The notes: a model not told the origin generated them from the letters alone. A DNA stretch of 19,128 nt from Roseiarcus sp052147395 (GCA_052147395.1 JBKQKS010000046.1:1-19128); one strand, 5' to 3'; positions 1 through 8,195 are shown, counted from the stretch's first letter. Numbers and translations: made by a program.

Positions 1-448
1 CGCGCCTCACGCTGGCGAGCAAATCCACTCTGGCCTCGAACACATCTTCGAGATCGGGCGTCCCGGCGGGAAAATAGATACGCCCGGCGTTGGCCGTGTG
101 GGCGTTCATCTCGCCGATGAGGAAGGCCCCGTCCGAGCTTTGCAGCGCGGCCGTCGAGAAGCAGTTGCAGACGGTCTGGCCCGGCGAGCCGAAATCGCGC
201 CAGCTCAGGAAACGCGAATAGGCGGTCTGGAAAAAGGCGCCGCCGATCGCGAGCCGTCCATCCGCCCGGCTGCGAAAAGCGTGCCGCTGCGACAGCAGCA
301 CGCGGCCGTCGTACAGCGCCGGCTGCGCGCCGCGCCGCTTTGCCCAGTGCGCCGCGATGTCGGCCGCCCGCTCGCTCGCGAACGGCCAGTCGTAGGGCTC
401 GAGCGAGAAGTCGAGCTCGGCGACTTCGCGAATGTGCGAGAAACTCAT
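1..448 (-). CDS. Nudix hydrolase, N-terminal part (C-terminus outside window)
   Basis: About 149 codons are visible, reading from the ATG at 448 towards position 1, where the frame is still open. The protein begins MSFSHIREVAELDFSLEPYD. Near the window edge it carries GEMNAHTANAGRIYFPAGTPDLEDV, a pattern I recognise from bacterial Nudix-family hydrolases in which a GRIYFPAGTPD-like strand precedes the Nudix box. The catalytic box itself (GX5EX7REUXEEXGU) would lie beyond position 1, so the call rests on the N-terminal part only. The start codon overlaps the stop of the phzF-like gene in an ATGA arrangement (445-448), a sign of translational coupling. The family cleaves nucleoside diphosphates linked to another moiety; the substrate cannot be told here. 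Confidence 0.68.
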   Translation of the reverse strand, partial: MSFSHIREVAELDFSLEPYDWPFASERAADIAAHWAKRRGAQPALYDGRVLLSQRHAFRSRADGRLAIGGAFFQTAYSRFLSWRDFGSPGQTVCNCFSTAALQSSDGAFLIGEMNAHTANAGRIYFPAGTPDLEDVFEARVDLLASVRR

Positions 449-1344
449 ACGTCCAACATTCCCTCGCAGACGATGCGGGCGAAACCGCCGATCGTCGCGT
501 CGACGAGCTCGCCGTGCTCGATGACCAGCCCGAGCGAGATCCGGCTCGGGCGGTTCATCTCGAGACCCTGCTCGATGACGAACATGTGCTCGCCGTCGCC
601 GGGTTTTTCGAACGCCATCAGCGCGCCGGCGAAGGCCGCGGCCGCGGAGCCGGTCGCCGGATCTTCCGCGATGCCCCACCCGCCGGCGAACATGCGGGCG
701 TGGAAATGCGAGCCTTTTTCGACGCATTCGCGCGTGTAAGCGTAGAGGCTGGGGCCGCCGCTCGCGCCCCAGGCCTTGCGCAGCGGGTCGAGGCTCGCGA
801 GCGCGGAGAGCGTTTTCAGCGGTGCGAAAATATGCGGCGCGCCAACGCCGAACACCGACGGGATATGCGAGTCGAAGCCGATCTCGTCGGGCGCGACCCC
901 GAGGTCGGCGGCCAGCGCGGCGGCGTCGGGCGCATCGCCCATGCGCTGCGGTTCCTTCGGCAGATGGAAATAGGCCGCCATCGCCTCGCCGCGGCGATGC
1001 CGGGCGACGCAGACGACGTCGCCGATCGGCTCCTCGAGCACGATGCGCACGTCCTCGGTTTTGACGAGATCCCGCGCACGCAGATGCGCCAGAAGCACCG
1101 CAGTCCCGACGGTCGGATGGCCGGCGAAGGGAAGCTCCTGGCCGGGGGTGAAAATGCGCACCGCCGCCGTGTTGACGGCGTCCTTGGGATCGGCGACGAA
1201 CACCGTCTCCGAGAGGTTGAACTCGCGAGCGATCTGCTGCATGCGCGACGCGTCGAGGCCGTCGGCGTCGATTACCACGGCCAGCGGATTGCCGGCCAGC
1301 GGCTGATCGGCGAACACGTCGAGCGTAAAGTAGCGGCGGCGCAT
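445..1344 (-). CDS. PhzF family isomerase/epimerase
   Basis: The protein has 299 residues, the normal length for the PhzF family (diaminopimelate-epimerase fold, cytoplasmic). It starts MRRRYFTLDVFADQPLAGNPLAVV, which is the typical PhzF opening with the GNP motif. NLSETVF supplies the conserved catalytic Glu (about residue 46). GHPTVGTA near residue 100 and DPATGSAA in the second half are the two glycine-rich loops that repeat in both halves of the fold. The ATG at 1344 has a good AGGAG ribosome site about 6 bases upstream. PhzF itself acts in phenazine synthesis, but no other phenazine genes are present, so only the fold and isomerase class can be assigned. The gene lies 11 bp after pdxY and overlaps the Nudix gene, probably as one operon. 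Confidence 0.9.
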   Translation of the reverse strand: MRRRYFTLDVFADQPLAGNPLAVVIDADGLDASRMQQIAREFNLSETVFVADPKDAVNTAAVRIFTPGQELPFAGHPTVGTAVLLAHLRARDLVKTEDVRIVLEEPIGDVVCVARHRRGEAMAAYFHLPKEPQRMGDAPDAAALAADLGVAPDEIGFDSHIPSVFGVGAPHIFAPLKTLSALASLDPLRKAWGASGGPSLYAYTRECVEKGSHFHARMFAGGWGIAEDPATGSAAAAFAGALMAFEKPGDGEHMFVIEQGLEMNRPSRISLGLVIEHGELVDATIGGFARIVCEGMLDV

Positions 1345-1355
1345 TTCGGCTCCTG

Positions 1356-2195
1356 CTAGAGCGGCTCGGGCGCGAACATGCGCGACGGTTTGACGATCTC
1401 GTCCTGCGCCGCGATCAGCGCCAGTTCGCGCTTGTTGAGCGCCGCGGTCGCGGCGACGACGGCGTAGACGCTGGAGGCCGCGCTGGCAAGCGCAGCCGGC
1501 GCCGAGCGGGTCTCCAGCCAATGGGCGAGAAACAGCGCCGACATGAGATCGCCCGCGCCATTGACCGCGATCGGCAGCTTTGGCGTGCGCACGCGCCAGC
1601 AGCCGTGGTCGTCGGCAACGACGACGTCGAGCGCGTCTGCCGGCGTATCCTCGAGGCGCATCGAGGTGACGAGCGCGACTTTGGGCCCGCGCGCGCGCAG
1701 CGCCGAGATTGCGCGCTTGGCGTTTTCGACACCGGTGAGCCAGCCGAGCTCGAACGCGTTGGGCGTCACGATGTCGGCCTGCGGCAACGCCGAATCGCGA
1801 AAGAACTCGGCGACGCCGGGCGCGGTATAGACGCCGCGGCCTTCGTCGCCGATCACCGGATCGCAGGCATAGACGGCGTCCGGGCGGGCGCGCCTCAGCG
1901 CTCCGAGCGCTCGGAGCGCCGCCGCGCCGATCTCCGGCTTGCCGATGTAGCCGGTGAGCAGCGCCTCGCAGTTTGCGAGCGCGCCGATCGCGTCGAGCCC
2001 GGCCAGCAAATCGTCGATCAGGCCCGCGTCGAACGCGCGGCCGCGAAAACCGGGATAGCCGGCGTGGCTGGAGAACTGCACGGTGTGGATCGCCAAAACT
2101 TCGCGGCCGAGCCGCTGCAACGGAAACATCGCCGCGCTGTTGCCGACATGGCCGTAGGCGACATGGGATTGGAGGGAGAGAATCGCGCCGAGCAT
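1356..2195 (-). CDS. pdxY: Pyridoxal kinase PdxY
   Basis: This is a ribokinase-fold kinase that phosphorylates pyridoxal to pyridoxal 5'-phosphate in the vitamin B6 salvage pathway. The N-terminus MLGAILSLQSHVAYGHVGNS matches the PdxY/PdxK signature (QSHVxYGxxGN) that binds the substrate. SHAGYPGF follows near residue 43, CDPVIGD at 111-117 contributes to metal/ATP binding, and NGAGD at 212-216 holds the catalytic Asp in the GxGD motif. Length is 279 residues, as usual. I chose the ATG at 2195 because it lines up with the start of other PdxY proteins. A GTG at 2210 would add five residues (MSAPA), and neither start has a strong ribosome site. It is 78-93 bp downstream of the TPR sulfotransferase and may share its transcript. 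Confidence 0.9.
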   Translation of the reverse strand: MLGAILSLQSHVAYGHVGNSAAMFPLQRLGREVLAIHTVQFSSHAGYPGFRGRAFDAGLIDDLLAGLDAIGALANCEALLTGYIGKPEIGAAALRALGALRRARPDAVYACDPVIGDEGRGVYTAPGVAEFFRDSALPQADIVTPNAFELGWLTGVENAKRAISALRARGPKVALVTSMRLEDTPADALDVVVADDHGCWRVRTPKLPIAVNGAGDLMSALFLAHWLETRSAPAALASAASSVYAVVAATAALNKRELALIAAQDEIVKPSRMFAPEPL

Positions 2196-2288
2196 GGCGG
2201 GAGCGGACACGGTTTTGCGGGCGGCGTCCAGCCCGGCGGACGGGCGCCGCGCGTCTTGGGTTTGGCGGCCCCGGTCGCACGTCTAGCC

Positions 2289-4727
2289 TTAGTCCGGCTC
2301 CTCCGCGCCGCTTCGCAGAACCGCCCGCAAGGGGGTCAGTTCGGCCTCGTAACGGCGCCAGCGGCCGATCGACCGCGCGTAAATGGGCTCACGCACCTGC
2401 GCCAGACTCGCCGTCCGCACGGATCGCTCGGTTCGGTAGAAATCGAGGCAACGCGGGTCCCAATCGAGTCCGCAGTAGGCGATCAGGCGACGCGCCTCAC
2501 GCTCGCGGTCCGCCACGATGTCCTCGTAGACGACCTCGAGCATCGCGCCGGGCGGCAGAGCCGCCCGCCAGTGCGCCATCAGCCGTTCGTAAGCCTTGTA
2601 GTACCGGCCCAGTTCCCCGAGATCGTAGACGTAAGGCAGGCGATTGTCGACGAACAGCTGTTCGTAACAGGAGAGGCACACATCCATCGGGTCCCGCCGC
2701 ACGTGGATCAGACGCGCATTCGGCAGTGCGAGATGAATGAGGCCGGCATAGCGGAAATTCCCGACCTCTTTGTTGACGATTCGCTGCTTTTCCGGCGCGG
2801 CCCGACGGATGCGCTCGACATAGCGTTCGCCGATGCGGCGGATCCCATCGGGCGACAACAGCGGGACGCACTCCGGGAATGGCGCTCCGGTCGGCGCGGC
2901 GACCTCGACGAGCGTTTCGGCGAAATCGCCGATCTCGCCGGCCCCGAAGACCTCGGGATGACTGGCCAGAACCTGTTCGACGAGCGTCGTCCCCGAACGC
3001 GGCATGCCGAAAACGAACACCGGGACGGAGGACGGCTCGCCAACTCCCGCTCTCTGCCCGATGAATTCTCGGGTCATGACGGTGCGCGCGCGGTCCAGCG
3101 CCCCCAACATCCACGGCTCGTCGTAAACGACCTGGCGCCGCTTCGACGCATTGCCTCGCCGCAAGCGCCGGAAGGCCGCTTCGTGGTCGCCGTTGTCCGA
3201 ATAAACCTTCGCCAAGGCGAAATGCAGCATGATCTCACCGGAGGCGTCGAGCGATCCGACGTCCTGCGCCAGGTCCTCCATGGCGCGCACGATCGGGTCG
3301 GCGCGGTCGAGCCGGGTCGATCGCGTGTACAAGTAATACAAACGCGGATTCCTCGGATCGAGCGAAATCGCCGCGCCGAGCGCTTCGCGGGCCTCCTCGA
3401 AGCGCCCCAATTCCATCAGCAGCATGCCTTTGTTGCCGAGAGCGCTCGAGAGGTTGGGCTCGAGCTTCAGCGCATCTTCGCATCCGGCCAACGCCTCCTC
3501 GTAGCGACCGAGCTCTCTCCGCGCATTGGCGCGATTGCTGCGGTAGTCCGCGACGTCGGGTTGCAGCGCGATCGCCCTGTCATAGCTCGCCGCCGCCTCC
3601 TCGAAGCGCCGCAACACGCTCCAGGCGTCGCCGCGAATCGCGTGGGCTTCGGCGCGACCGGGGTGCAAGGCGATGGCCTTGTCACAACTGGCGATCGCCT
3701 CCTCCGGGCGCCGCATCGTGACGAGCGCGAGACCGCGATCGCGCCAGGCCTCGAAATCGTCGGGCTGCAACTTCAGCGCCCGATCGTAGCTGGCGACCGC
3801 TTCCTCGTATCGCTGCAGCCCGACGAGGACCTTCCCGCGCTCGGCGAGCGCGACGGCGTAGTCCGGCTTTTGGGCGATCGCCTCGTCGCAACTCGCCAGC
3901 GCCGCGGCGTAAAGCCGTTGGTCCGCGAGCAGACACCCGCGATTGTAATGGGCCTCCGGGTACTTCGGCTGCAGCGCGATCGCCTTGTCGAAATCGGCCA
4001 TGGCGGCGTCGAGTCGCCCGAGCCGCCTCGAGAGCCGCCCGCGATTGTTGTAGGCGAACGCATAGCTCGGATCGAGCGCAATCGCCTCGCCGTAGCTCGC
4101 GAGCGCGTCGTCCGCGCGTTGCAGTTCGTCCAGCACGATGCCGCGGTTGTTGAGGACGATGGGCCAGTTCGGCCGTCGGGCGGAGGCTGCGTCGTAACCC
4201 GACAGCGCCTCTTCGAAGCGACGCATTTTCGTCAGCACGTTGCCGAGATCGTTATGCGCGACCGCCGAGTCCGGCGCGAGCTCGATCGCTCGGACGAAGT
4301 CCGTTCGCGCCTCTTCGTAGCGGCGGAGTTCGGTCAGCGCCCGGCCGCGGGCGACGTAGGCGTCGACATAGTCCGCCTTCAGCGCAATCGCCCTGTTGTA
4401 GTTCTCGATCGCCTCGCGGCGCCGTCCGAGGCTCGCCAACACCCTGCCGAGGTCGAGATGAAGCGGCGGGAATTCCCGGTCGAGCGCTACCGCTGTCTCG
4501 AACGCCCGGACGCCGAGTTGCGCGCGCCCGGTTTGCGCGGCGATGACCCCGAAGAGGTGCAGCGCTCCGACATGACCGGGCGCGGTGCGAAGGATCTCGA
4601 CCAGCGCGCGCTCCGCGTCCTGCAGGCGGCCTTGCTTGCGCAGGTCCGCCGCGCGCCCGAACTCCATCGCCAGCGACAGAGGATCGGCTCGCGTCGAGGT
4701 CAACGGGGGGGTCCGCTTGCTGCCCAT
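2289..4727 (-). CDS. TPR-repeat sulfotransferase (13 TPRs plus sulfotransferase domain)
   Basis: The protein has 812 residues in two parts. Residues about 19-460 are 13 consecutive 34-residue TPR units; each has the canonical G/A/Y/A/P pattern, for example a unit ending EAIALDPSY. Such repeats bind partner proteins or peptides. Residues about 570-790 form a sulfotransferase domain: MPRSGTTLVEQ (about 575-585) is the 5'-phosphosulfate loop for PAPS, HVRRDPMDVCLSCY is the 3'-phosphate-binding segment, and RSIGRWRRYE is the usual C-terminal motif. The enzyme would move sulfate from PAPS to an unknown acceptor. No signal peptide is seen. ATG 4727 has AAGGA just upstream and starts 6 bp after the stop of the next sulfotransferase gene, so the two are surely cotranscribed. 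Whether the acceptor is a protein or a glycan cannot be decided. Confidence 0.9.
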   Translation of the reverse strand: MGSKRTPPLTSTRADPLSLAMEFGRAADLRKQGRLQDAERALVEILRTAPGHVGALHLFGVIAAQTGRAQLGVRAFETAVALDREFPPLHLDLGRVLASLGRRREAIENYNRAIALKADYVDAYVARGRALTELRRYEEARTDFVRAIELAPDSAVAHNDLGNVLTKMRRFEEALSGYDAASARRPNWPIVLNNRGIVLDELQRADDALASYGEAIALDPSYAFAYNNRGRLSRRLGRLDAAMADFDKAIALQPKYPEAHYNRGCLLADQRLYAAALASCDEAIAQKPDYAVALAERGKVLVGLQRYEEAVASYDRALKLQPDDFEAWRDRGLALVTMRRPEEAIASCDKAIALHPGRAEAHAIRGDAWSVLRRFEEAAASYDRAIALQPDVADYRSNRANARRELGRYEEALAGCEDALKLEPNLSSALGNKGMLLMELGRFEEAREALGAAISLDPRNPRLYYLYTRSTRLDRADPIVRAMEDLAQDVGSLDASGEIMLHFALAKVYSDNGDHEAAFRRLRRGNASKRRQVVYDEPWMLGALDRARTVMTREFIGQRAGVGEPSSVPVFVFGMPRSGTTLVEQVLASHPEVFGAGEIGDFAETLVEVAAPTGAPFPECVPLLSPDGIRRIGERYVERIRRAAPEKQRIVNKEVGNFRYAGLIHLALPNARLIHVRRDPMDVCLSCYEQLFVDNRLPYVYDLGELGRYYKAYERLMAHWRAALPPGAMLEVVYEDIVADREREARRLIAYCGLDWDPRCLDFYRTERSVRTASLAQVREPIYARSIGRWRRYEAELTPLRAVLRSGAEEPD

Positions 4728-4733
4728 GAGTCC

Positions 4734-5759
4734 TTAACCGACGCCTCGAGTTCGAGCGATGTCGGCGGGGCGGGCGCCGGTCGGCGCGTCCGGATCGATG
4801 CCGATCACTTCGCACAGCGGCCCCAAGTGCTTGGCGTAATGGCGCCAGCGGCCGACCGAGCGGTCATAGAGCGGTTGGCGCACTTGCCACAGGCTCTCGG
4901 TCCGCACCACCCGTTTGGTCTTGTAGAACTCGAGGCAGGCAGGCTCCCAGGCCAAGCCGAGAAACTCGATCAGCTTCGGCGCCTCGGTCTCGAAATCGTC
5001 GATCAAGGTCTCGTACCGGACATGATGTATCGGCAATGGCAGGCATCGAGTCCAGTAGGCGGCCATCCGTTCCGACTCGCGCCAGCGGCGGCCGGCGTCG
5101 ATGAGATCGGTCGCGAAGTCCACGTGTTCGCCGAATTGGCGCATGAACACCGACAGCGCCGCGTCGCGTCCGTCCCGATGGGTGAAGATCACGCGGGCGC
5201 GTGGGAACATCACGGCGATCAGGCCGAGATGAAAGATGTTGTCCAACATCTTGTCGACGGCTCGCCGCTTGCCGGGCGCCGCTGCGGCAAGACCTTCCAG
5301 ATTACGATCGGCCAGATCTCGGAACAAGCCCGCAGTCCAGCGATCTGGACGCCGCTCGATGCGATGGATCTCCGCCGCGATCCGCAAGATCTCCTTCGAC
5401 TCTCCCAGCGCATGGACCTCGGAATGGCTCGCTGCGATCTGCTCGATGAGCGTAGAGCCCGTGCGAAAGTGTCCGACGATGAACACCGGCAATTCGGAAG
5501 GATTGCCCCAGTCGCGCGTCCTGGCAAAAAATTCCAGCGTGAATACGCGGATCAGCGCGTCGACGCCGGCGCGGAACGCTTCTTGGTCGTAGCGGATGTT
5601 CTTGGCTTGCCGGCAAGCCCGCTCGGCCGCGACGAACTCTCGCGCTTCGCAGTGGCCCCGGACCCGTTCGAATCGCGCGTTCAGCGCCGCACGCGTCGGT
5701 TCGGATCCCGCCCCTTCCGCGACGACCGAGCCGTGTTCGTTTCTTTCGCCGCCGCTCAT
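4734..5759 (-). CDS. Sulfotransferase family protein (no TPR part)
   Basis: With the ATG at 5759 the protein has 341 residues. FIVGHFRTGSTLIEQ (about 93-107) is the PAPS 5'-phosphosulfate loop, and FTHRDGRDAALSVF (about 192-205) is the 3'-phosphate-binding segment. RSVGRWRHYAKHLGPL (about 300-315) is the same C-terminal motif as in the TPR sulfotransferase downstream, so the two are paralogues. The reading frame is open upstream to an ATG at 6095, but residues coded there are rich in Arg, Ser and Pro and look non-coding, so I prefer the internal start. An ATG at 5891 is another possibility, and no start has a strong ribosome site. It is probably the first gene of the transcript running through the TPR sulfotransferase. 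The acceptor substrate is unknown. Confidence 0.82.
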   Translation of the reverse strand: MSGGERNEHGSVVAEGAGSEPTRAALNARFERVRGHCEAREFVAAERACRQAKNIRYDQEAFRAGVDALIRVFTLEFFARTRDWGNPSELPVFIVGHFRTGSTLIEQIAASHSEVHALGESKEILRIAAEIHRIERRPDRWTAGLFRDLADRNLEGLAAAAPGKRRAVDKMLDNIFHLGLIAVMFPRARVIFTHRDGRDAALSVFMRQFGEHVDFATDLIDAGRRWRESERMAAYWTRCLPLPIHHVRYETLIDDFETEAPKLIEFLGLAWEPACLEFYKTKRVVRTESLWQVRQPLYDRSVGRWRHYAKHLGPLCEVIGIDPDAPTGARPADIARTRGVG

Positions 5760-6108
5760 CGGTTTTGGCCGCGCTCGAGAATGCGCTGGTTGCACATTAT
5801 GCACGAGAAGGCCGCGTCGACCAGCGCCGCGCGGGCGGCTCCAGGCGCGATACCGTTGCCGAGGCGCGACAAACGTGTTGCTGGACGCCATCGCACCGGG
5901 TGCGGCGGCAACGTCGACGTCCGCCGATGTTTCGCGGAAAGTCGTGAGATCGCCAAATGCGCAACGCAGGGTATTGAAACGCCATGAGAAGGAACTCCGG
6001 CTCGAACTCGTTACGCAATCCTTGCTTGTGCCGCGGCGGGCGATGTTGGGCCCGCAACCCGCTGGAAACCATCGCGGTCCCGTTTTGGTGGGCATAGAAT
6101 TTATGACG

Positions 6109-6138
6109 TTGACAACCGCTTCACGAAGTCGTTACGTT
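6109..6138 (+). promoter_or_regulatory. Possible sigma-70-type promoter for the S53 peptidase
   Basis: A perfect -35 hexamer TTGACA (6109-6114) is followed after 18 bp by TACGTT (6133-6138), which matches only three of six -10 consensus bases. It would start RNA near 6145, about 90 bases before the peptidase ATG and just ahead of the leader hairpins. The weak -10 keeps confidence low. Confidence 0.33.
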
Positions 6139-6162
6139 CGGGCTTGTCGTAAAGGTGGCCTA

Positions 6163-6226
6163 CAGGGGGGAGGGCCGCTATTTCGCGTCCTCCCCTGAAA
6201 AGCTGGGGCTTACGCAATTCAGGGGG
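6163..6226 (+). promoter_or_regulatory. Competing hairpins in the peptidase mRNA leader, one covering the ribosome site
   Basis: Positions 6190-6197 (CTCCCCTG, pairing through G-U where needed) can pair with CAGGGGGG at 6163-6170. The overlapping segment 6191-6198 can instead pair with TCAGGGGG at 6219-6226, which contains the Shine-Dalgarno AGGGGG of the peptidase gene (ATG 6234). Each helix is 8 bp with one wobble, and they cannot form together. The second would hide the ribosome site and the first would free it. The pairing is visible in the sequence; the regulatory role is inference. Confidence 0.4.
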
Positions 6227-6233
6227 TCGCGTT

Positions 6234-7709
6234 ATGGTTACTAGCCGTCGGACTTTGCTTCTTTGCACCGCCGGAGTGAGTGCGCTATTGCTAGCGATGG
6301 GCGCCGCGGCGGCGCAAACGGCGCCAGTGACAGTCAGGCCCGGAGTAACGTTGCCGGCGGGTTCCGAAGTGCTGAATCCCGGCGCAGCATTGATGATCGT
6401 CAGGCCGCCTTCGGACCTCATTACGGCGCCCGGCCAGGCTCATACCAACATGGAGGTGCTGGTTCCCAAAGGGGGATATCCCAGCGGGGTCCAGCCGGCC
6501 GGTTTACCGCCCGAAGCCGGGTATTTGTGGCAGACCCCGGGGTCGATCGCCTGCGATTATGGGATCACGGCTACGACGGGTTGCAATCCCAATACCGTGA
6601 CGACGGTCCCGACCGGAGGGTCGAAAGCGATCGCGATCGTAGACGCCTTCGACCTGAGGACGGCGACAGCCGATCTGGCGGCGTTCGACACCCAGTTCGG
6701 CTTGCCCGCGGGCACTTTCACCAAGATTTACGGGACCGGAAGCCCAGCCAGTGGTTGCGCGAACGGCTCGGCGCCGCCCAACGCCAACGGCACGGGCTGG
6801 GACGTCGAAGAGGATTTGGACATCGAGTACTCGCACGCGATGGCGCCGCACGCCCATCTCTACCTGGTCGAAGCCGCTTCGAGCTCGTACGCCGACCTGA
6901 CAAACGCCGAACAGGTGGCGGCGGCGTGCGTAAAAGCGGCGAACGGCGGTGAGGTCTCGAACAGCTGGGGGTCGGAAGAGTTCAGCACCGAGACGAGTTA
7001 CGACGCGGATTTCGTCAGTACTAACGTTGTGTTTTTCGCCTCGTCCGGCGATGGAACGTATCCGCTTTATCCCGCGACGTCTATCAACGTTGTCGCCGTC
7101 GGCGGCACGACGTTGAGCAATAGCCCGGCTACGGGCGCCTTCGAGGGGCAACAGTCGTGGGCGCCCAACCCGGATCTGTACGGCTACTTCGCGGACTTGA
7201 TCGGCGAGGGCGCCGGGACCAGCGCTTACGAGCCAAGACCTTCCTACCAGAGCGGAGTCTCGGCTGTCGTCGGCTCGCACCGCGGCATTCCCGATGTTTC
7301 GGCGGACGCCGATCCCTTTACGGGCGTATGGATCTACAATACCGACAGCTACGGCGGATGGGTCGTTATCGGCGGCACCAGCGTGGCGTCCCCGCTCATG
7401 GCCGGCATGTCGAATGCAGCCAAGAACTTCTACGGCGCCACCCGTGGCTACCTGACCCAACTCTACACTGTTGGAATGGCGGGTAATCTCTCCGGCTACT
7501 TCAACAAAATGGACAGCGGCAACTGCGGAGTTCCCACGGCTCCGGGCTATAGTCCGCCGTTCGAGGCAAAGTACGCCACTTTTGGCGGGGGTATCGACTC
7601 CCAGTATCAGGAGGCGCAGGTCGGCGCGGACTGGAACCAGTGCGGCGGTTGGGGCTCGCCGTCGTCGACGAACTCGCTCAGCTCAGCAGCGACGACGGCA
7701 GCAGAGTAA
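6234..7709 (+). CDS. Secreted peptidase S53 (sedolisin/kumamolisin family)
   Basis: The 491-residue protein opens with two Arg, a hydrophobic stretch and AMGAAAAQ, a clear Sec signal peptide cleaved near residue 27. The serine-carboxyl peptidase residues are present: WDVEEDLDIE (189-198) gives the Glu192/Asp196 pair, SSGDG (270-274) gives the oxyanion Asp273, and GGTSVASP (380-387) gives the nucleophile Ser383. PDVSADADPFTGV (353-365) is a hallmark of S53, and GGWGSP near the C-terminus recalls the usual TGWGSP. Only about 70-100 residues lie between signal peptide and catalytic core, whereas typical sedolisins carry an activation prodomain of roughly 180 residues. The ATG has AGGGGG 8 bases upstream. 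It should act outside the cytoplasm as an endopeptidase, commonly at acid pH in this family. Confidence 0.9.
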   Translation: MVTSRRTLLLCTAGVSALLLAMGAAAAQTAPVTVRPGVTLPAGSEVLNPGAALMIVRPPSDLITAPGQAHTNMEVLVPKGGYPSGVQPAGLPPEAGYLWQTPGSIACDYGITATTGCNPNTVTTVPTGGSKAIAIVDAFDLRTATADLAAFDTQFGLPAGTFTKIYGTGSPASGCANGSAPPNANGTGWDVEEDLDIEYSHAMAPHAHLYLVEAASSSYADLTNAEQVAAACVKAANGGEVSNSWGSEEFSTETSYDADFVSTNVVFFASSGDGTYPLYPATSINVVAVGGTTLSNSPATGAFEGQQSWAPNPDLYGYFADLIGEGAGTSAYEPRPSYQSGVSAVVGSHRGIPDVSADADPFTGVWIYNTDSYGGWVVIGGTSVASPLMAGMSNAAKNFYGATRGYLTQLYTVGMAGNLSGYFNKMDSGNCGVPTAPGYSPPFEAKYATFGGGIDSQYQEAQVGADWNQCGGWGSPSSTNSLSSAATTAAE

Positions 7710-7871
7710 ACGGTCCGCCGTTGGCCAAGCAAAGGCGAGCCTGAAGGCCCGCGCGGCGCGCGTCCCCGGTTACGAGACCGGGAACGCAGCGCCCACGGCG
7801 ACAGTGCGGGCGCGGTGCGGAGACGGCCGCGCCGGGCGCCAGGGCTTTCCGGGCTTTTATAGCAGGTCTCG

Positions 7872-7895
7872 CTGAGCGCGAGTTGTCGCGCTCAG
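7872..7895 (+). terminator. Hairpin, likely terminator of the peptidase transcript
   Basis: CTGAGCGCGA (7872-7881) and TCGCGCTCAG (7886-7895) form a perfect 10-bp stem around a GTTG loop, followed by TTT. It lies about 160 bp after the peptidase stop. The T-run is short, so termination efficiency is uncertain. Confidence 0.55.
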
Positions 7896-7931
7896 TTTCT
7901 GCCCAACGGCGCGGGCGTGCTCCGGTGACGG

Positions 7932-7953
7932 CGATGATCGTTTCCGATCATCG
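7932..7953. repeat. Perfect 9-bp inverted repeat
   Basis: CGATGATCG (7932-7940) pairs with CGATCATCG (7945-7953) around a TTTC tetraloop. No T-run follows on either strand. It may be a second transcription stop or a dispersed palindromic element; the sequence alone does not decide. Confidence 0.5.
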
Positions 7954-8170
7954 AGTCTTGGTATAAGCGCTGACATATGGGGTTTCGCGGCCCGTCCGCC
8001 CGCGGGCTCGACGGGAACCGCCGCCTTTGGCCGCTGTTCGGCAGTTGGAAATCCAAACAAGATCGGCAACCGGGGCAAATTGCCGGGCGCCCTTGCAGGC
8101 GAGGTCGCTGATCTCGCTGACTCCGCTTGGAAGACTCGTGCAAGATGAGGCGCTTACACGCCGACCGAGG

Positions 8171-8195
8171 TCGTCCTTCGACAGGCTCAGGATGA
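8171..8195. repeat. Dispersed extragenic palindromic repeat of the 'CTTCGACAGGCTCAGGATGA' type
   Basis: TCGTCCT (8171-8177) and AGGATGA (8189-8195) form a 7-bp stem with one wobble around TCGACAGGCTC. I recognise this unit as a very common intergenic repeat of alphaproteobacteria and other GC-rich bacteria, often mistranslated as ILSLSKDE in spurious proteins. Only one copy is seen in this window. Confidence 0.6.

Larger units (their letters stand above)
5760..6233. other. Divergent intergenic region between sulfotransferase and peptidase genes
   Basis: This 474-bp stretch separates the minus-strand sulfotransferase from the plus-strand peptidase and should hold promoters for both. The open frames that cross it have no recognisable protein character. 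On the plus strand a TTGACA lies at 6109-6114; 18 bp further is TACGTT, a weak -10. The peptidase leader hairpins at 6163-6226 are listed separately. I find no convincing minus-strand promoter. Confidence 0.5.

Noticed and set aside
1521..5987. A 1488-codon open frame on the plus strand
   Set aside because: It runs opposite to pdxY and two sulfotransferases with clear motifs; its translation is Arg/Gln-rich and shows no domain. It is a shadow of high-GC coding DNA.
5760..6095. N-terminal extension of the second sulfotransferase from the ATG at 6095
   Set aside because: The added 112 residues are low in hydrophobics and rich in Arg/Ser/Pro, unlike sulfotransferase N-termini.
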